From Chrysochromulina tobinii (lineage: Eukaryota; Haptophyta; Prymnesiales; Chrysochromulinaceae), in the NCBI GenBank assembly GCA_001275005.1, contig JWZX01000119.1, forward strand, positions 1 through 15,112: a stretch of DNA of 15,112 nucleotides, in the 5' to 3' direction. A model generated the notes under the pieces. The model was not told the origin of the DNA. It did not search any database and was given only the letters and a program-made list of their open reading frames with translations. Positions 1 through 8,126 of the stretch are shown in pieces; position 1 is the first letter of the stretch; each line of letters opens with the position of its first letter. The position numbers and the translations under genes were made by a program.

Positions 1-205
1 GGCGATGAGGGCGGCGGTGGCGAGGGCGAGGGCGGCGGCGGTGAGGGCGAGGGCGGCGGCGGGCTGGGCGGCGGTGGTGAGGGAGGGCGCGACGGCGGGC
101 GCGCCGGTGGAGACGGAGGTCGAGGCGGAGCAGGAGGAGGTGAGGGCTCGGGGGGCGAGGGGGAGGGCGGAGGCGGAAGCTGCGGTGGGGGTGCCGGGCA
201 AGGTG
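1..205 (-). repeat. Proline/serine-rich low-complexity coding tail
   Basis: The GGCGGCGGTGGCGAG-type sequence on the plus strand reads on the minus strand as PPPSP/PPSPSPPPP, in frame with the last beta-helix repeat through SPCPAPPPQLPPPPSP. It resembles the Pro-rich linkers of pherophorin-like algal wall proteins. It is open to the window edge, so the gene continues to the left. Confidence 0.7.
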
Positions 206-3200
206 AGACTACGCCAATGAGGCTGGTGAGGATCATGTCGAAGGAGCAGGCGGTGCCGACAATGTCGACCCAGACATTGTTGTTCCCATTGTTGTATATT
301 TGGGATCTGATGAATGCGACGCTGCCTGAATATGCGACAGAGACGCCACCGCCATTGTAGGCTGTGTTCCCACTGATGGAGCACGATGAGATGGTCATTG
401 TGGCTCCCTGGTTAGCGACACCGCCACCCGCATAGCCAGCTGTGTTCCCACTGATGGTGCACGATGAGATGGTCATGGTCAATATGCTTCCATGGGACAC
501 AGGATTGACAGCAACACCGCCGCCAAGTGCCCAGTTATAACTTCCAGGATACGAAAGTCTAGCTGTATTCCCGTAGATCGAAGAAGACGTTATCGTGACC
601 GTGCCGGAAGAGACATAGACACCGCCTCCAGAGCAAGCTGTGTTCCCCCTGATGGTGCACGATGAGATGGTCACTGAGCCACCCAAGACTAAGACACCGC
701 CTCCCCCGGCTGCTGTGTTCCCACTGATCGTGCACGATGAGATGGTCACTGCGCCATCCCCGACGGCGACACCGCCTCCCTACAAACAACGAGAAAAACG
801 TGAGTCTCCCATGGGGGCGATGGGAAGTTTTCAAGGTCTCTGTGGCACATACCCCCTGTAGTTGACCGAAGCATTCGCATTTGTGCAAGCGTGAGTCAAG
901 GCAAGCACGTCAGCAACTTTCCCTTCGGGGCGATGGGAACTTTTTCAGTTTCAGGCGCAGATAGCACGTACTCCATACTGTGGTAGTTCGAGGCAGCACC
1001 CATCATAAAAGATGAGAATCGAATGGACATGTCAACAAGGCATTTTCCCATTGGGGCGATGGGAACTTTTGAGCCTGAGTGCGCACATTTGAAACTGAGT
1101 TCCCACTGATGGTGCACGATGAGATGGCCACGGTGCCACCCTGGACAAAGACACCGCCACCCTGCAAACAACGAGCAAAACGTGAGTCTCCCATGGGGGC
1201 CATGGGAACTTTTCAAGGTCTCTGTGGCACGCACATCCTATAGTTGACCGAAGCGTTCACAGTTGTGCAAGCGTGAGTCAGGGAAAGCACGTCAGCAATT
1301 TCCCATCGGGGCGATGGGGTAATCACACATGGGGTGTACCATGGGTGATTTCAGGGTAGCGCTTTCTCGAGGACCATTTGGAGCACTCACATGTCTGTCA
1401 TCAGCTCGACCTCCCGTGATGTTGAGCCCGATGATTTGCACGACGCCGGACGACCCTGGGTTGACGTTCAGCATACGGAACGCATTGCGACCATTCAGCA
1501 CGACTGAGGCCGCCACCATCGCCTCAATGACGATGCTCCTGGTGATGCTGAGCTCGCCGTTGAGGAAGTAGGTGCCGGGTGCAAGGACCATGTGGCCAAC
1601 GGCTGTGTTGGCGAGTGCACTGGTCAGGCCAGCGACGGTGCCCACCAACGTGGCCCCCATCGCTACCGGTGGAAACGGCGGCGACGGCGGAGGAAAAGGC
1701 GGCAGAGGAGAAGGAGAAGGTGGTGGTGGCGAGGGGGGTGGCTGGGCATGCTGCAGCTCACGGCGGTGGCTGGGCACGAGGGGCGTTGGGTGTGGAATCC
1801 AAACGGGCGGAGGTGGTGGAATGGACGGTCGTGGCATGGGCGGGTACGGCGACGGCCACGGTGACGGTGGTGTGGTCCGAGGTGGCATCGGGCCAGAGTC
1901 CGGAGGGTACAGGGACGGCGTGGGTGGGGGCATCAGTCGGGGTGGCGAGGGCGGCCAGGGTGGCAAGGGCTGAGGCCGTGACCGTGGGGTCGGCGACGCG
2001 GATGAGGGCGGCAAAGAAGTTTGCGGGAACGAAGGGGCTGTCACGAGGCTGCTGCCTGCAGAGGTGCTGGATATGCTGGTCAGGCTGGGGACGACGCCGG
2101 CCTGGGCCTGCTGCGCACGTTGGTGACTGGGCGCATGCTGGACTGCGTGCTTCCCAGTAAGAGGGTGGTCGCTCGTTTCGGCGTCGGCCAAGACCGTCAT
2201 GCCCGAGGGGACAGGCGGGGGAGGCGGACACGTGCCACACGCGACTGGGCAAGTGGAGCGTGCAATGGAATAGGAAGCGCAAACAGAGGGCAGTGCTGAG
2301 AAGTAGGAGCACGGCATGGGTGCGCCGCTTAAGTCAAAGGCGCCGCTGTTCACATCATCGGCGCATGGAGTTGGCGAAGGCGGCCGCGGTGGCGGCATTT
2401 GCGCTGACTCTGCCCCATGTGCACCAGTCCCATCGGGTGGTGCCGTCATTGCCAGGGCGCTCACCCCAGGGATGATGAGGGCAAGCAAGGCCAATTTGAC
2501 CCACTCGTTACGGTAGGAGCGATTGTTCTTCGACCAAATCACAAAGCGCGTGTTCCGGCCGGACCGTTCCTGCTCCGAGCAAACTGCATAGACGAGCAAC
2601 CCGAGGCTGAGCAGCACGAATGCGCCGTCGACGCACTCCACCCACTGTAAAGGCACACCGTTCTTTGTCGCTTCTTCTTCGACGGGGTCGCTGCCCGCTG
2701 TGTCATCGTACGGGAACGAGTACTTGACGTCGGCGTTCCAGAGCTTGCTCTCGATGAAGAGCTCCGCAAGTGCGATCTCAGAGACCTGGCGCGCCCCCTT
2801 GCGCAGCCCGTCGTCGGCCGTCATCGAGTTACGCCCGGCGCAAGTCCACGCGGCGCCACGGCAGATGGCGCACAAGTCCAGGAAGGAGTTGCCAGCCAGG
2901 TTGCGGTGGAGGCCAGTGCCGTCAACCGTGGTGGATAGGTACGGGCACGATACCATATCCGAGCATGCAATGTTGGAGGTGGAGAAGCATGAATTCGAGC
3001 AGATGTTTAGTGGTGGGTTGGGCGCCGCATGCACTGCTGGTGACCGTGCAGGCGGCGACGGCATGGAGACGCGCGGGCCACCGCTGATGCAGTCGGTGAC
3101 GTAGGCGTACTTTGCGAACTTGAAGCCAGGGTCGCCGCACAAGATGCCGCCGGCGATGAGGCAGTTGTTCATGCAGACCATGGCAGGGGAATGTGGCGCC

Positions 3201-3832
3201 GGCGGTGGCGGCGACGCGGTGTGCACGCCGCAGTCGACACACTCCGTGCTCAACGTGCACATCGGGAACTCGGAGCCGGGGCTGCCGTCGTCGAAATCGG
3301 CGTTGGAGGCGGAGAAGCTCGTGTTCGTGCAGATGCCAGGCGGTAGGGTGGGCTCCGGAGGTGAAACAGGTGGGCTGGATGTCAGAGGTGGCAACATGGG
3401 GCGCACGCCGCCGCAGTCGATGATGTAGGCGCACTTTGCGAACTCGGAGCCAGGGTCGCCGCCGTCGTCGCTGCACGAGCTGTCGGCGATGAGGCAGTTG
3501 TTCATGCAGACCATGGCGGGGGAATGTGGCGCCGGCGGTTGCGGCGCGCAGTCGACGCACTCCGTGCCGAGCGTGCACATCGGGAACTCGGAGCCGGGGC
3601 TGCCGTCGACGTCGCAATCGTCGCAATCGTCGGTGGAGGAGAACACACAAGTGTCCAACGAGAAGAAGGACAGCGGTGAGGGTGAAGTTGCGCCGAGGAA
3701 AGGCTGACGGCTTCCCCGTAGGAGCACCTTATCCCCGTCAAAGGGTGTAGAGGTCGCGCTCTCGGCGCACATGCCCAAGGAGACGGCGACGAGCGGATAG
3801 ATAAGAGGGAAGCCCTCAATCGCTGCAGGCAT
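1..3832 (-). CDS. Large secreted/surface protein: Cys-rich modules, ShK-like module, Pro-rich linker and beta-helix repeats (partial)
   Basis: Three exons are read: 3832-1391, 1161-1087 and 779 to the window edge, all joined in phase 0. Numbered from Met 3832 (chosen because a hydrophobic leader, FPLIYPLVAVSLGMCAESA, follows it), residues 62-144 and 166-254 are two copies of a Cys module (GSPGSEFPMCTL.TECVDC, then AMVCMNNCLIA), with a partial third at 276-296. Hydrophobic stretches lie at 403-418 and 444-462. Six cysteines at 490-535 have ShK-like spacing. A Pro/Ser linker spans about 606-723. A beta-helix N-cap follows (MVLAPGTYFLNGELSI...VVQIIGLNITGG), then seven repeats of about 25 residues (GGGVxVxxGxVTISSCTISGN). 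A second Pro-rich stretch begins near 200 and runs off the edge. The family is known as POMP-like parallel beta-helix; the substrate or partner is unknown. A cell-surface adhesive or wall role is inference. Start and N-terminal third are uncertain; the frame stays open upstream to 4300. Confidence 0.72.
247..1161 (-). repeat. Seven coding beta-helix repeats with strongly conserved DNA
   Basis: Units of about 75 nt encode GGGVxVxxGxVTISSCTISGNTA. The stretch coding TISSCTISGN is nearly identical at the DNA level in five of the seven units, including third codon positions. This implies recent duplication or gene conversion. The last unit, ending near NNNVWVDIVGTAC, has diverged. One unit is its own exon (1161-1087); the other six lie in the following exon. 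Confidence 0.85.
780..1086 (-). other. Intron 2 of the beta-helix gene
   Basis: The donor GTGCGCAC follows ISGNSVSN, and the acceptor TTGTTTGTAG precedes GGA GGC GGT. Splicing keeps phase 0 and leaves a 75-nt exon that is exactly one 25-residue repeat. The 307-nt intron has three copies of the hairpin motif. Its 3' half (783-937) is a near copy of 1165-1318 in intron 1. Confidence 0.78.
808..1318 (-). repeat. Five intronic copies of a 17-nt hairpin motif
   Basis: On the minus strand the consensus is CCCATSGCCCCSATGGG, usually preceded by AAAAGTT. Copies lie at 808-824, 921-937, 1047-1063, 1190-1206 and 1302-1318. The copies at 1190 and 1302 are perfect 7-bp stems with a CCC loop; the other three carry mismatches. 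All five lie inside the two introns and none in exons. Their function is unknown. Confidence 0.85.
1162..1390 (-). other. Intron 1 of the beta-helix gene
   Basis: The donor is GTGAGTGC after a CAT codon, and the acceptor is TTGTTTGCAG directly before GGT GGC GGT. Splicing joins the beta-helix cap (NITGGRADDRH) to the first Gly-Gly-Gly-Val repeat in phase 0. Without splicing the frame ends in a stop at 1292-1294. The 229-nt intron carries two copies of a 17-nt hairpin motif, and about 154 nt of it matches intron 2. Confidence 0.8.
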
Positions 3833-4280
3833 CGCAGCAGTCCAAACGGTCGTAGAGGAGGGACGTGGCCACGTACGTACTCGTTGAGGGTCGTCAAAGG
3901 GCGATAGAGATTTCCAAACAAGGTCTGGGGATGCCACCGATGAGGTCACTTGTACATATGAGGGCTTGCCTTGTGATTGCTGAGCGCAGGCACGAGGAAC
4001 GTGTCTCAGCTGGGGCAGGGCGTTGGAGCTGCAGTGGGCTGCGAGTGTGGCAGGTGGTGACGTGTGTGTGGTGGGTGCGGTGAAGATGAAGGTGTAGCAG
4101 AGGCGCTGGGGATGCAGCATGATGAAGCTGTGCTCTCGCTGAGGTGGTGCTACATGCACGGGTGAGTGCAGGCAGGGGTACACCCAGGGAGAGGCGCGGC
4201 GATGAGCACGCGCACGCGCTGGGCTCGGTGGCAGTGGGCGCGCTGGCGGACGGGATGAGCATCGTGCCGACGCGCCGCGC
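3833..4280 (-). other. Region upstream of the beta-helix gene
   Basis: The minus frame of the beta-helix gene stays open here up to a Met at 4300, but the peptide is Arg/Pro/His-rich with no recognisable domain. I treat it as 5' untranslated or promoter sequence rather than a 156-residue extension. No clear TATA box or RNA gene was seen. Confidence 0.4.
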
Positions 4281-5256
4281 CTACAGAGCCGGTGCTTCAA
4301 GCATGATCTTGAACGAGTCCGACTCCATCTCCGTCAGCGACGCCCGTCGCCAGTGGCGATAAGACAAGTGCATGAGGAGGATCATGCCCTGTCGAGGCTG
4401 CGGTGGTGCTCGCTGTGGCTGCCATGGCGCCGATGATCAGGCCGGAGCCGACGGCGCTGCACTCGATGGTGAGTGGGTCGAGCAGTGCGCCGACGGGGCC
4501 GCAGCCTCGAGGACGACCGCGCCCGGCTCACAACAGGCACAGGTTCACAGGCACAGGCTTCGCGCCGCGCGTGACGGCGGCTGGTCACGTGCTGTCGACG
4601 TTGCGCCTGCCGGTCGTGGCGGAGATGTCGAGGGCGCGCATGCCGTCGAGCCCGCCCGCTCGCAGCTGCGGCTGCCTGCACCGGGGGAGCAACGGGAAAG
4701 CCGTCAGCAAAACTGGCGAGGCGGCGCGTTCGCACGTGCCGATGGCCAGCGCAAGTTGCGTCGCGCGCAGAGGCCGGAGCGCGTCTCGGCGGGCACGTAG
4801 TTAGGGCAGGCGCGGTAGCGGAGGGCGCGCGTGCGCCTGCAGCATGTGCACCGGTCTCTCGCGTGCGCGCACAGCGGCAGGGCCGACCGAAAGCAGCGCG
4901 CGTGGCTGCCTGCAGGGCCGGGGGCACACCTGCGGTGGGTTGGTGTCCCTGGACTCGAAGAGGTTGGTGACGAAGTTGATCGCGGGGTGGATCGTCTTGC
5001 CCGCGCTCTAGTGCCGCGGCGCGTGTATTGTGATGGGTGCGATTGGGTGATGTGCGCGCGGAGTGGAGTGTGTGGCGGGGCTTTTGTGTTGATCTTGCGT
5101 GGCGGCTGGGAGTAGAGGGCGGGACTCGGGCGGAGATCGTACCTCGAACTGGAGCGGAGATTGCACCTCGAACTGAAGGATGTTGACCTCCTGTTCGTCG
5201 AACGCCGCCGGCAAGGCGACGACGAGTGGTAATGCGACGATCAGAAGGCGCAGCAT
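4281..5256 (-). pseudogene. Broken or intron-split small secreted/membrane protein
   Basis: I do not recognise a family. From Met 5256 the frame gives a good signal peptide (MLRLLIVALPLVVALPAAFD) followed by two LQFEV(Q/R)SP repeats, then a stop at 5008. Further coding-like islands follow in changing frames: HPAINFVTNLFESRDTNPPQ from 5007; a Cys-rich stretch around 4890-4700; LRAGGLDGMRALDISATTG near 4650; CGPVGALLDPLTIECS then GSGLIIGAM near 4490-4425; and from Met 4385 MILLMHLSYRHWRRASLTE to a stop at 4281-4283. The last two would form a transmembrane helix plus basic cytoplasmic tail if joined. Possible GT donors (5142, 5166) exist, so introns rather than frameshifts could explain part of this. 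The neighbouring sulfatase is clearly decayed, which favours a pseudogene. Confidence 0.35.
5130..5177 (-). repeat. 24-bp in-frame tandem duplication
   Basis: Two copies begin at 5130 and 5154 (GCGGAGAT on the plus strand). On the minus strand they encode LQFEVQSP and LQFEVRSP directly after the signal-peptide region. The period is exactly eight codons. Confidence 0.75.
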
Positions 5257-5663
5257 GGTCTCGAGGCTCTCGGGTTTGGTGTCTTCTAGTCTCAGGATGT
5301 AGTCTGCGTAGGAAGGCGTGCAGGCGGGTAGCGCGCGATGAGTCGCACGACATCGATCGCAGGCGTGCGGCCACTGGGTTGGCTCGCGCGCGTGCGCGCT
5401 CAGTGCAGTCGCTTGGCGTGGGCGTGCCCAGCGCAGTTGCTCGCCGCGGGCGCAGCGCGGCTGGCGCCAATCACGGCACTGGGCATGGGAGCGCGCGATG
5501 ATCATGCGCATCAGCGCTCGGAGCCAGGCAGACGGAAAACTATGCACACGCCAGAAACAGGCAGAGGGTCCGAGAGCGCACAAGCCGTGAGCGTTGTCCA
5601 GGCAGTGCTGCGCAAGAGCAATCGCAAGAGCCAAAACTTCTCCCATTTTGGGCAATTTTCGAA
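5257..5663. other. Spacer between the sulfatase remnant and the signal-peptide ORF
   Basis: No gene is supported. A minus frame is open from 5655 through this stretch into the signal-peptide ORF, but its peptide has no domain and an average, Arg/His/Ala-rich look. It is probably spacer sequence or lost 3' sulfatase sequence. No RNA gene was recognised. Confidence 0.4.
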
Positions 5664-6240
5664 CTAGAATTTACGATCGAAAGCATGCGTGAGGTTGCCG
5701 AGGCCCTCATCGAGCGCAGCGAGCATGCCAGCGTACACGCGGCGCGTCGGGTCGCCAATGTGCCCAAACGGCTTCACATAGCGATCGGGCGCCTCCATAG
5801 GCTCATGAACTGACTGCCAAGCAATGTACACGAAGAGAGGCGCGTCACCCAGCTGCCAGCCCCGAACGAGAGACTGAGCACGCACGCGCCGTGTAAACCT
5901 TTGTCGAGTACTCTCCCGCGTGGGCCGCCTAGCAGTTGTTGCAAGGAGAAGGCGAGCCCGCGGCATTCCCGAAGAAGCCGCACAGATGCCAGTCACAAAA
6001 GCCACCGGCACCGTGACGTTCCCGCCTAGGTAGCCAACGTATGAGTCGAAGCCACGCCCCCACGGGCACCACGACTCGTTCACGTTGCCGAGGTGCCACT
6101 TGCCGATCATGTGTGTCTGGTAGCGCCTTGAAGGGCATGGGCATGATGGGCAGCGACACTGGCAGGCACGATGGCTCAAATGGGCCAACGAGAATGTGCT
6201 CGCTGCCGGTGTGGATGGAATAGCGGCCCGACATGAGCGA

Positions 6241-6261
6241 GGCGCGCGCAAGGGGCGCGCG
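6241..6261. repeat. 8-bp direct repeat flanking 5 nt (insertion scar)
   Basis: GGCGCGCG occurs at 6241-6248 and 6254-6261 with CAAGG between. It lies right after the sulfatase catalytic motif. Dropping one repeat plus the spacer (13 nt) joins CTPTRA to SLMSGRY, so the extra 13 nt is an insertion relative to the family. Confidence 0.75.
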
Positions 6262-6391
6262 TCGGCGTGCAAAAGGGTGCACGTAATAGTTGGAGAAGGT
6301 GAGGCCGCGCGGCGCCGCGCGGTCGTCAATGGTGGGCGTGAGGACGTCGGGCTTGCGGCCGAGCTGCTTGATGCGGAGTAGGAACCCCAAT

Positions 6392-6409
6392 CGTCGGCGT
6401 ACGTCGGCG
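6392..6409. repeat. 8-bp direct repeat flanking 2 nt (insertion scar)
   Basis: CGTCGGCG occurs at 6392-6399 and 6402-6409 with TA between. It lies in the sulfatase metal-binding block: without the extra 10 nt the minus strand reads LADDWGSY, the expected Asp-Asp motif. The repeat is exactly 8 bp, as at 6241-6261. Confidence 0.75.
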
Positions 6410-6477
6410 AGGATCATGAACACGTGGTGGAGGAATGACGGATGAGGTGTTGATCGGTGTGCCTTAGCGGCCGACAT

Positions 6478-6601
6478 CGCGTGCCGTCCGTCCCCTGGTG
6501 CGTTCTCATGAGCGTTTGTTACGTGTTAGAAATCACACACGCGCATCACACGCAGTATACTCGCAGTATTCACACTGCTCCTTCACTCGGGGAGGCGAAA
6601 G
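6478..6601. promoter_or_regulatory. Shared upstream region of the sulfatase remnant and ZIP gene
   Basis: These 124 bp separate two divergent genes. The stretch holds CGCAGTAT twice (6551-6558 and 6562-6569), one helical turn apart, about 35-50 bp before the ZIP start codon. Use as a bidirectional promoter is inference from position only. Confidence 0.35.
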
Positions 6602-7766
6602 ATGCGCTTCGTCGGCCTTCTTGCCCTCGCGGGCCTCGCTGCCGGCGGTCCGTTTACGCCGGCGCTCCCGCAGCAGCAGCAGCAATGCTCCAGCCATCAG
6701 AGCGCAGCGGAAAATCTCTGGTGCCGGCTACGCGGCGGCGGAGCCTGCTTCGACTGCACGCCGCCCGCGCCGGTGGTGCCGCCAACGCTCCTGAGCACAG
6801 TCAAAACCTGGCATCCCGTTCTGCTCGCCTTACTCGGCACCAGCTTCGGCTGGTTCATGACGGCGCTCGGCTCCGCGGCGACGGTCATCCATAAACTGGG
6901 CCTCTCCGAGACCACTTACCGCAAGGTGCTCGACTTCATGCTCGGCATCAGCGGTGGAGTGATGACGGCCGCGTCGTACTGGTCGCTGCTCGCGCCTGCG
7001 CTCGACTTTGCGGAGCTGCAGGGCTGGGGCCAGCTCTCGTTCGTTCCCGTGGCGCTCGGCTTCCTCTCGGGCGGTGCGCTGCTGCAGGGCACGGACTGGT
7101 GGCTATCGCGCATGCAGGGCAGCCTCGAGGATATGGATCTGTACCAAGGGCTGGCGGTCACGGGCGACGACGCGGCGTCCAAGGGCGCGCGCATCTCGCA
7201 GCTGCGCCGGCTCCTCCTCCTGATCCTCGCGATCACCATCCACAACTTCCCAGAGGGTATGGCGGTCGGCGTCGCCTTTGGCGCCATCGGCTCGGCGCCC
7301 GGCGCGACCTTTGGCTCGGCCGCCACGCTCGCCCTCGGCATCGGCATCCAAAACTTCCCCGAGGGCCTCGCCGTCTCGATGCCGCTCATGCGGCAGGGCG
7401 TCTCACCGCTCAAGTCGTTCTGGTACGGCCAGCTCAGCGGCATGGTCGAGCCGATCGGCGGCGTGCTCGGCGCAGCCTTCGTGCACTACTGCCGCCCGAT
7501 GCTCCCATACACGATGTCACTGGCCGCGGGCGCGATGATCTTCGTCGTGTGCGACTCTCTCGTGCCCGAGATGCAGGCGCGCCCGCCCGCTAAGCACCCA
7601 AGGCCGCCGGCCGCCTGCGCGCTGCTGCTGCTGCCTGCGCTGCTCCTGACGAAACCCCTTGAGTGTCGCCGCGCAAACACAGGCACACGGAAACAAAGGG
7701 CTCGCCATGCAGGGCCTGATGCTCGGCTTCGTCATTATGATGGTGCTCGATGTTGCCCTCGGGTGA
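6602..7766 (+). CDS. ZIP family metal transporter, ZIP11 (SLC39A11) type
   Basis: Exons 6602-7576 and 7683-7766 give 352 residues, close to the roughly 340 of animal ZIP11. A signal-peptide-like start (MRFVGLLALAGLAAGG) is followed by a Gln-rich and Cys-containing linker (CRLRGGGACFDC), then about eight hydrophobic segments. The metal-site motifs are HNFPEGMAVG (214-223) and QNFPEGLAVS (250-259), which are the paired TM4/TM5 signatures of the ZIP11 subfamily. A cytosolic acidic loop lies between (EDMDLYQGLAVTGDD). The last exon restores the conserved C-terminal helix (GNKGLAMQGLMLGFVIMMV). Members move zinc and related divalent metals into the cytoplasm, often from Golgi or other compartments; substrate and location here are inferred. 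The gene is divergent from the sulfatase remnant. Unspliced translation reads on into non-homologous sequence, which supports the intron. Confidence 0.92.
7577..7682 (+). other. GC-AG intron of the ZIP gene
   Basis: The donor is CAG then GCGCGCCC, and the acceptor is AACACAG before GCA CAC GGA. Splicing (106 nt removed, phase 0) joins SLVPEMQ to AHGNKGLAMQG, giving the family's last transmembrane helix and a TGA at 7764. No GT donor at this point gives the same protein. Confidence 0.85.
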
Positions 7767-8126
7767 GCGACCGCGAGCGTGTGGGCGCGTGCGAGGCCGA
7801 GCATGGCGAGGGCCGCTCGGCGCGGGGGGAGTGCGGAGGGGGCGTCAGGGTGTGGGCGATGGAGAATGTGTAGAGTTAGACGGTGCGGTGAAGTACAGAC
7901 GAGAGTCGAGCAGTTAGTAGTACTACTAAACTACCCGACGACTCACTCACCAAATTTGTCACTCACAATTGCTCACTCAGTGACAGATGGACCTGTGACA
8001 GGGATTTCGACGTGTACTCGAGCAGTGCTTTCAGCTTTGCAATCGCTCATCACACGAGTACACAAGGTTCCGTCGGCCCCGACCCCCGTTAATTAAACGT
8101 AATTAAACCGGTATGAAAATGCAAGT
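7767..8126. other. Intergenic region between ZIP and CCCH genes
   Basis: No gene was found. The stretch contains a 16-bp palindrome (7914-7929), several CACTCA-type repeats around 7940-7980, and an AT-rich direct repeat TTAATTAAACG/TAATTAAACC near 8089-8109, which stands out in this GC-rich DNA. The last lies just upstream of the next start codon and could be part of its promoter. Confidence 0.5.
7914..7929. repeat. 16-bp perfect palindrome
   Basis: TTAGTAGTACTACTAA reads the same on both strands. It lies about 150 bp downstream of the ZIP stop codon. It could be a protein-binding site or a fold in the 3' untranslated region; nothing decides between these. Confidence 0.6.

Larger units (their letters stand above)
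5664..6477 (-). pseudogene. Sulfatase (arylsulfatase-like) pseudogene
   Basis: Ordered sulfatase blocks appear in alternating frames: HVFMILAD; PDVLTPTID; GLTFSNYYVHP; ASLMSGRYSIHTGSEH; then, in another frame, YQTHMIGKWHLG and PWGRGFDSYVGYLGG; then back to the first frame for CGFFGNAAGSPSPCNNC, an in-frame TAG (5929-5931) and AHAGEYSTKVYTARA; then QSLVRGWQLGDAPLFVYIAWQSVHEP, ending at a stop at 5664. The formylglycine cysteine motif (CTPTR) survives only in a shifted frame at 6271-6257. Breaks include a 10-nt insertion (6400-6409 region), single-base losses, a 13-nt insertion (6241-6253), a 4-nt duplication (5878-5885) and a frame change near 6127. The C-terminal half of a normal sulfatase is missing, as is a signal peptide. 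Sulfatases hydrolyse sulfate esters; this copy cannot be functional as read. Assembly error could explain the single-base changes but less easily the longer ones. Confidence 0.85.

Noticed and set aside
1579-2160. Plus-strand ORFs across 1329-2520
   Set aside because: They are antisense to the proline-rich and beta-helix coding exon, and their composition mirrors Pro-rich codons on the other strand.
4403-4804. Plus-strand 133-codon ORF
   Set aside because: Composition is typical of antisense GC-rich DNA and no motif was seen.
4382-5470. Long minus-strand ORF (362 codons)
   Set aside because: The peptide is Arg/His/Pro-rich with no domain and looks like a GC-rich shadow; a different minus frame carries the signal peptide and other coding-like islands.
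6391-6410. Very short intron in the sulfatase explaining the extra bases
   Set aside because: Ten nt is far below any workable intron length; a duplication scar fits better.
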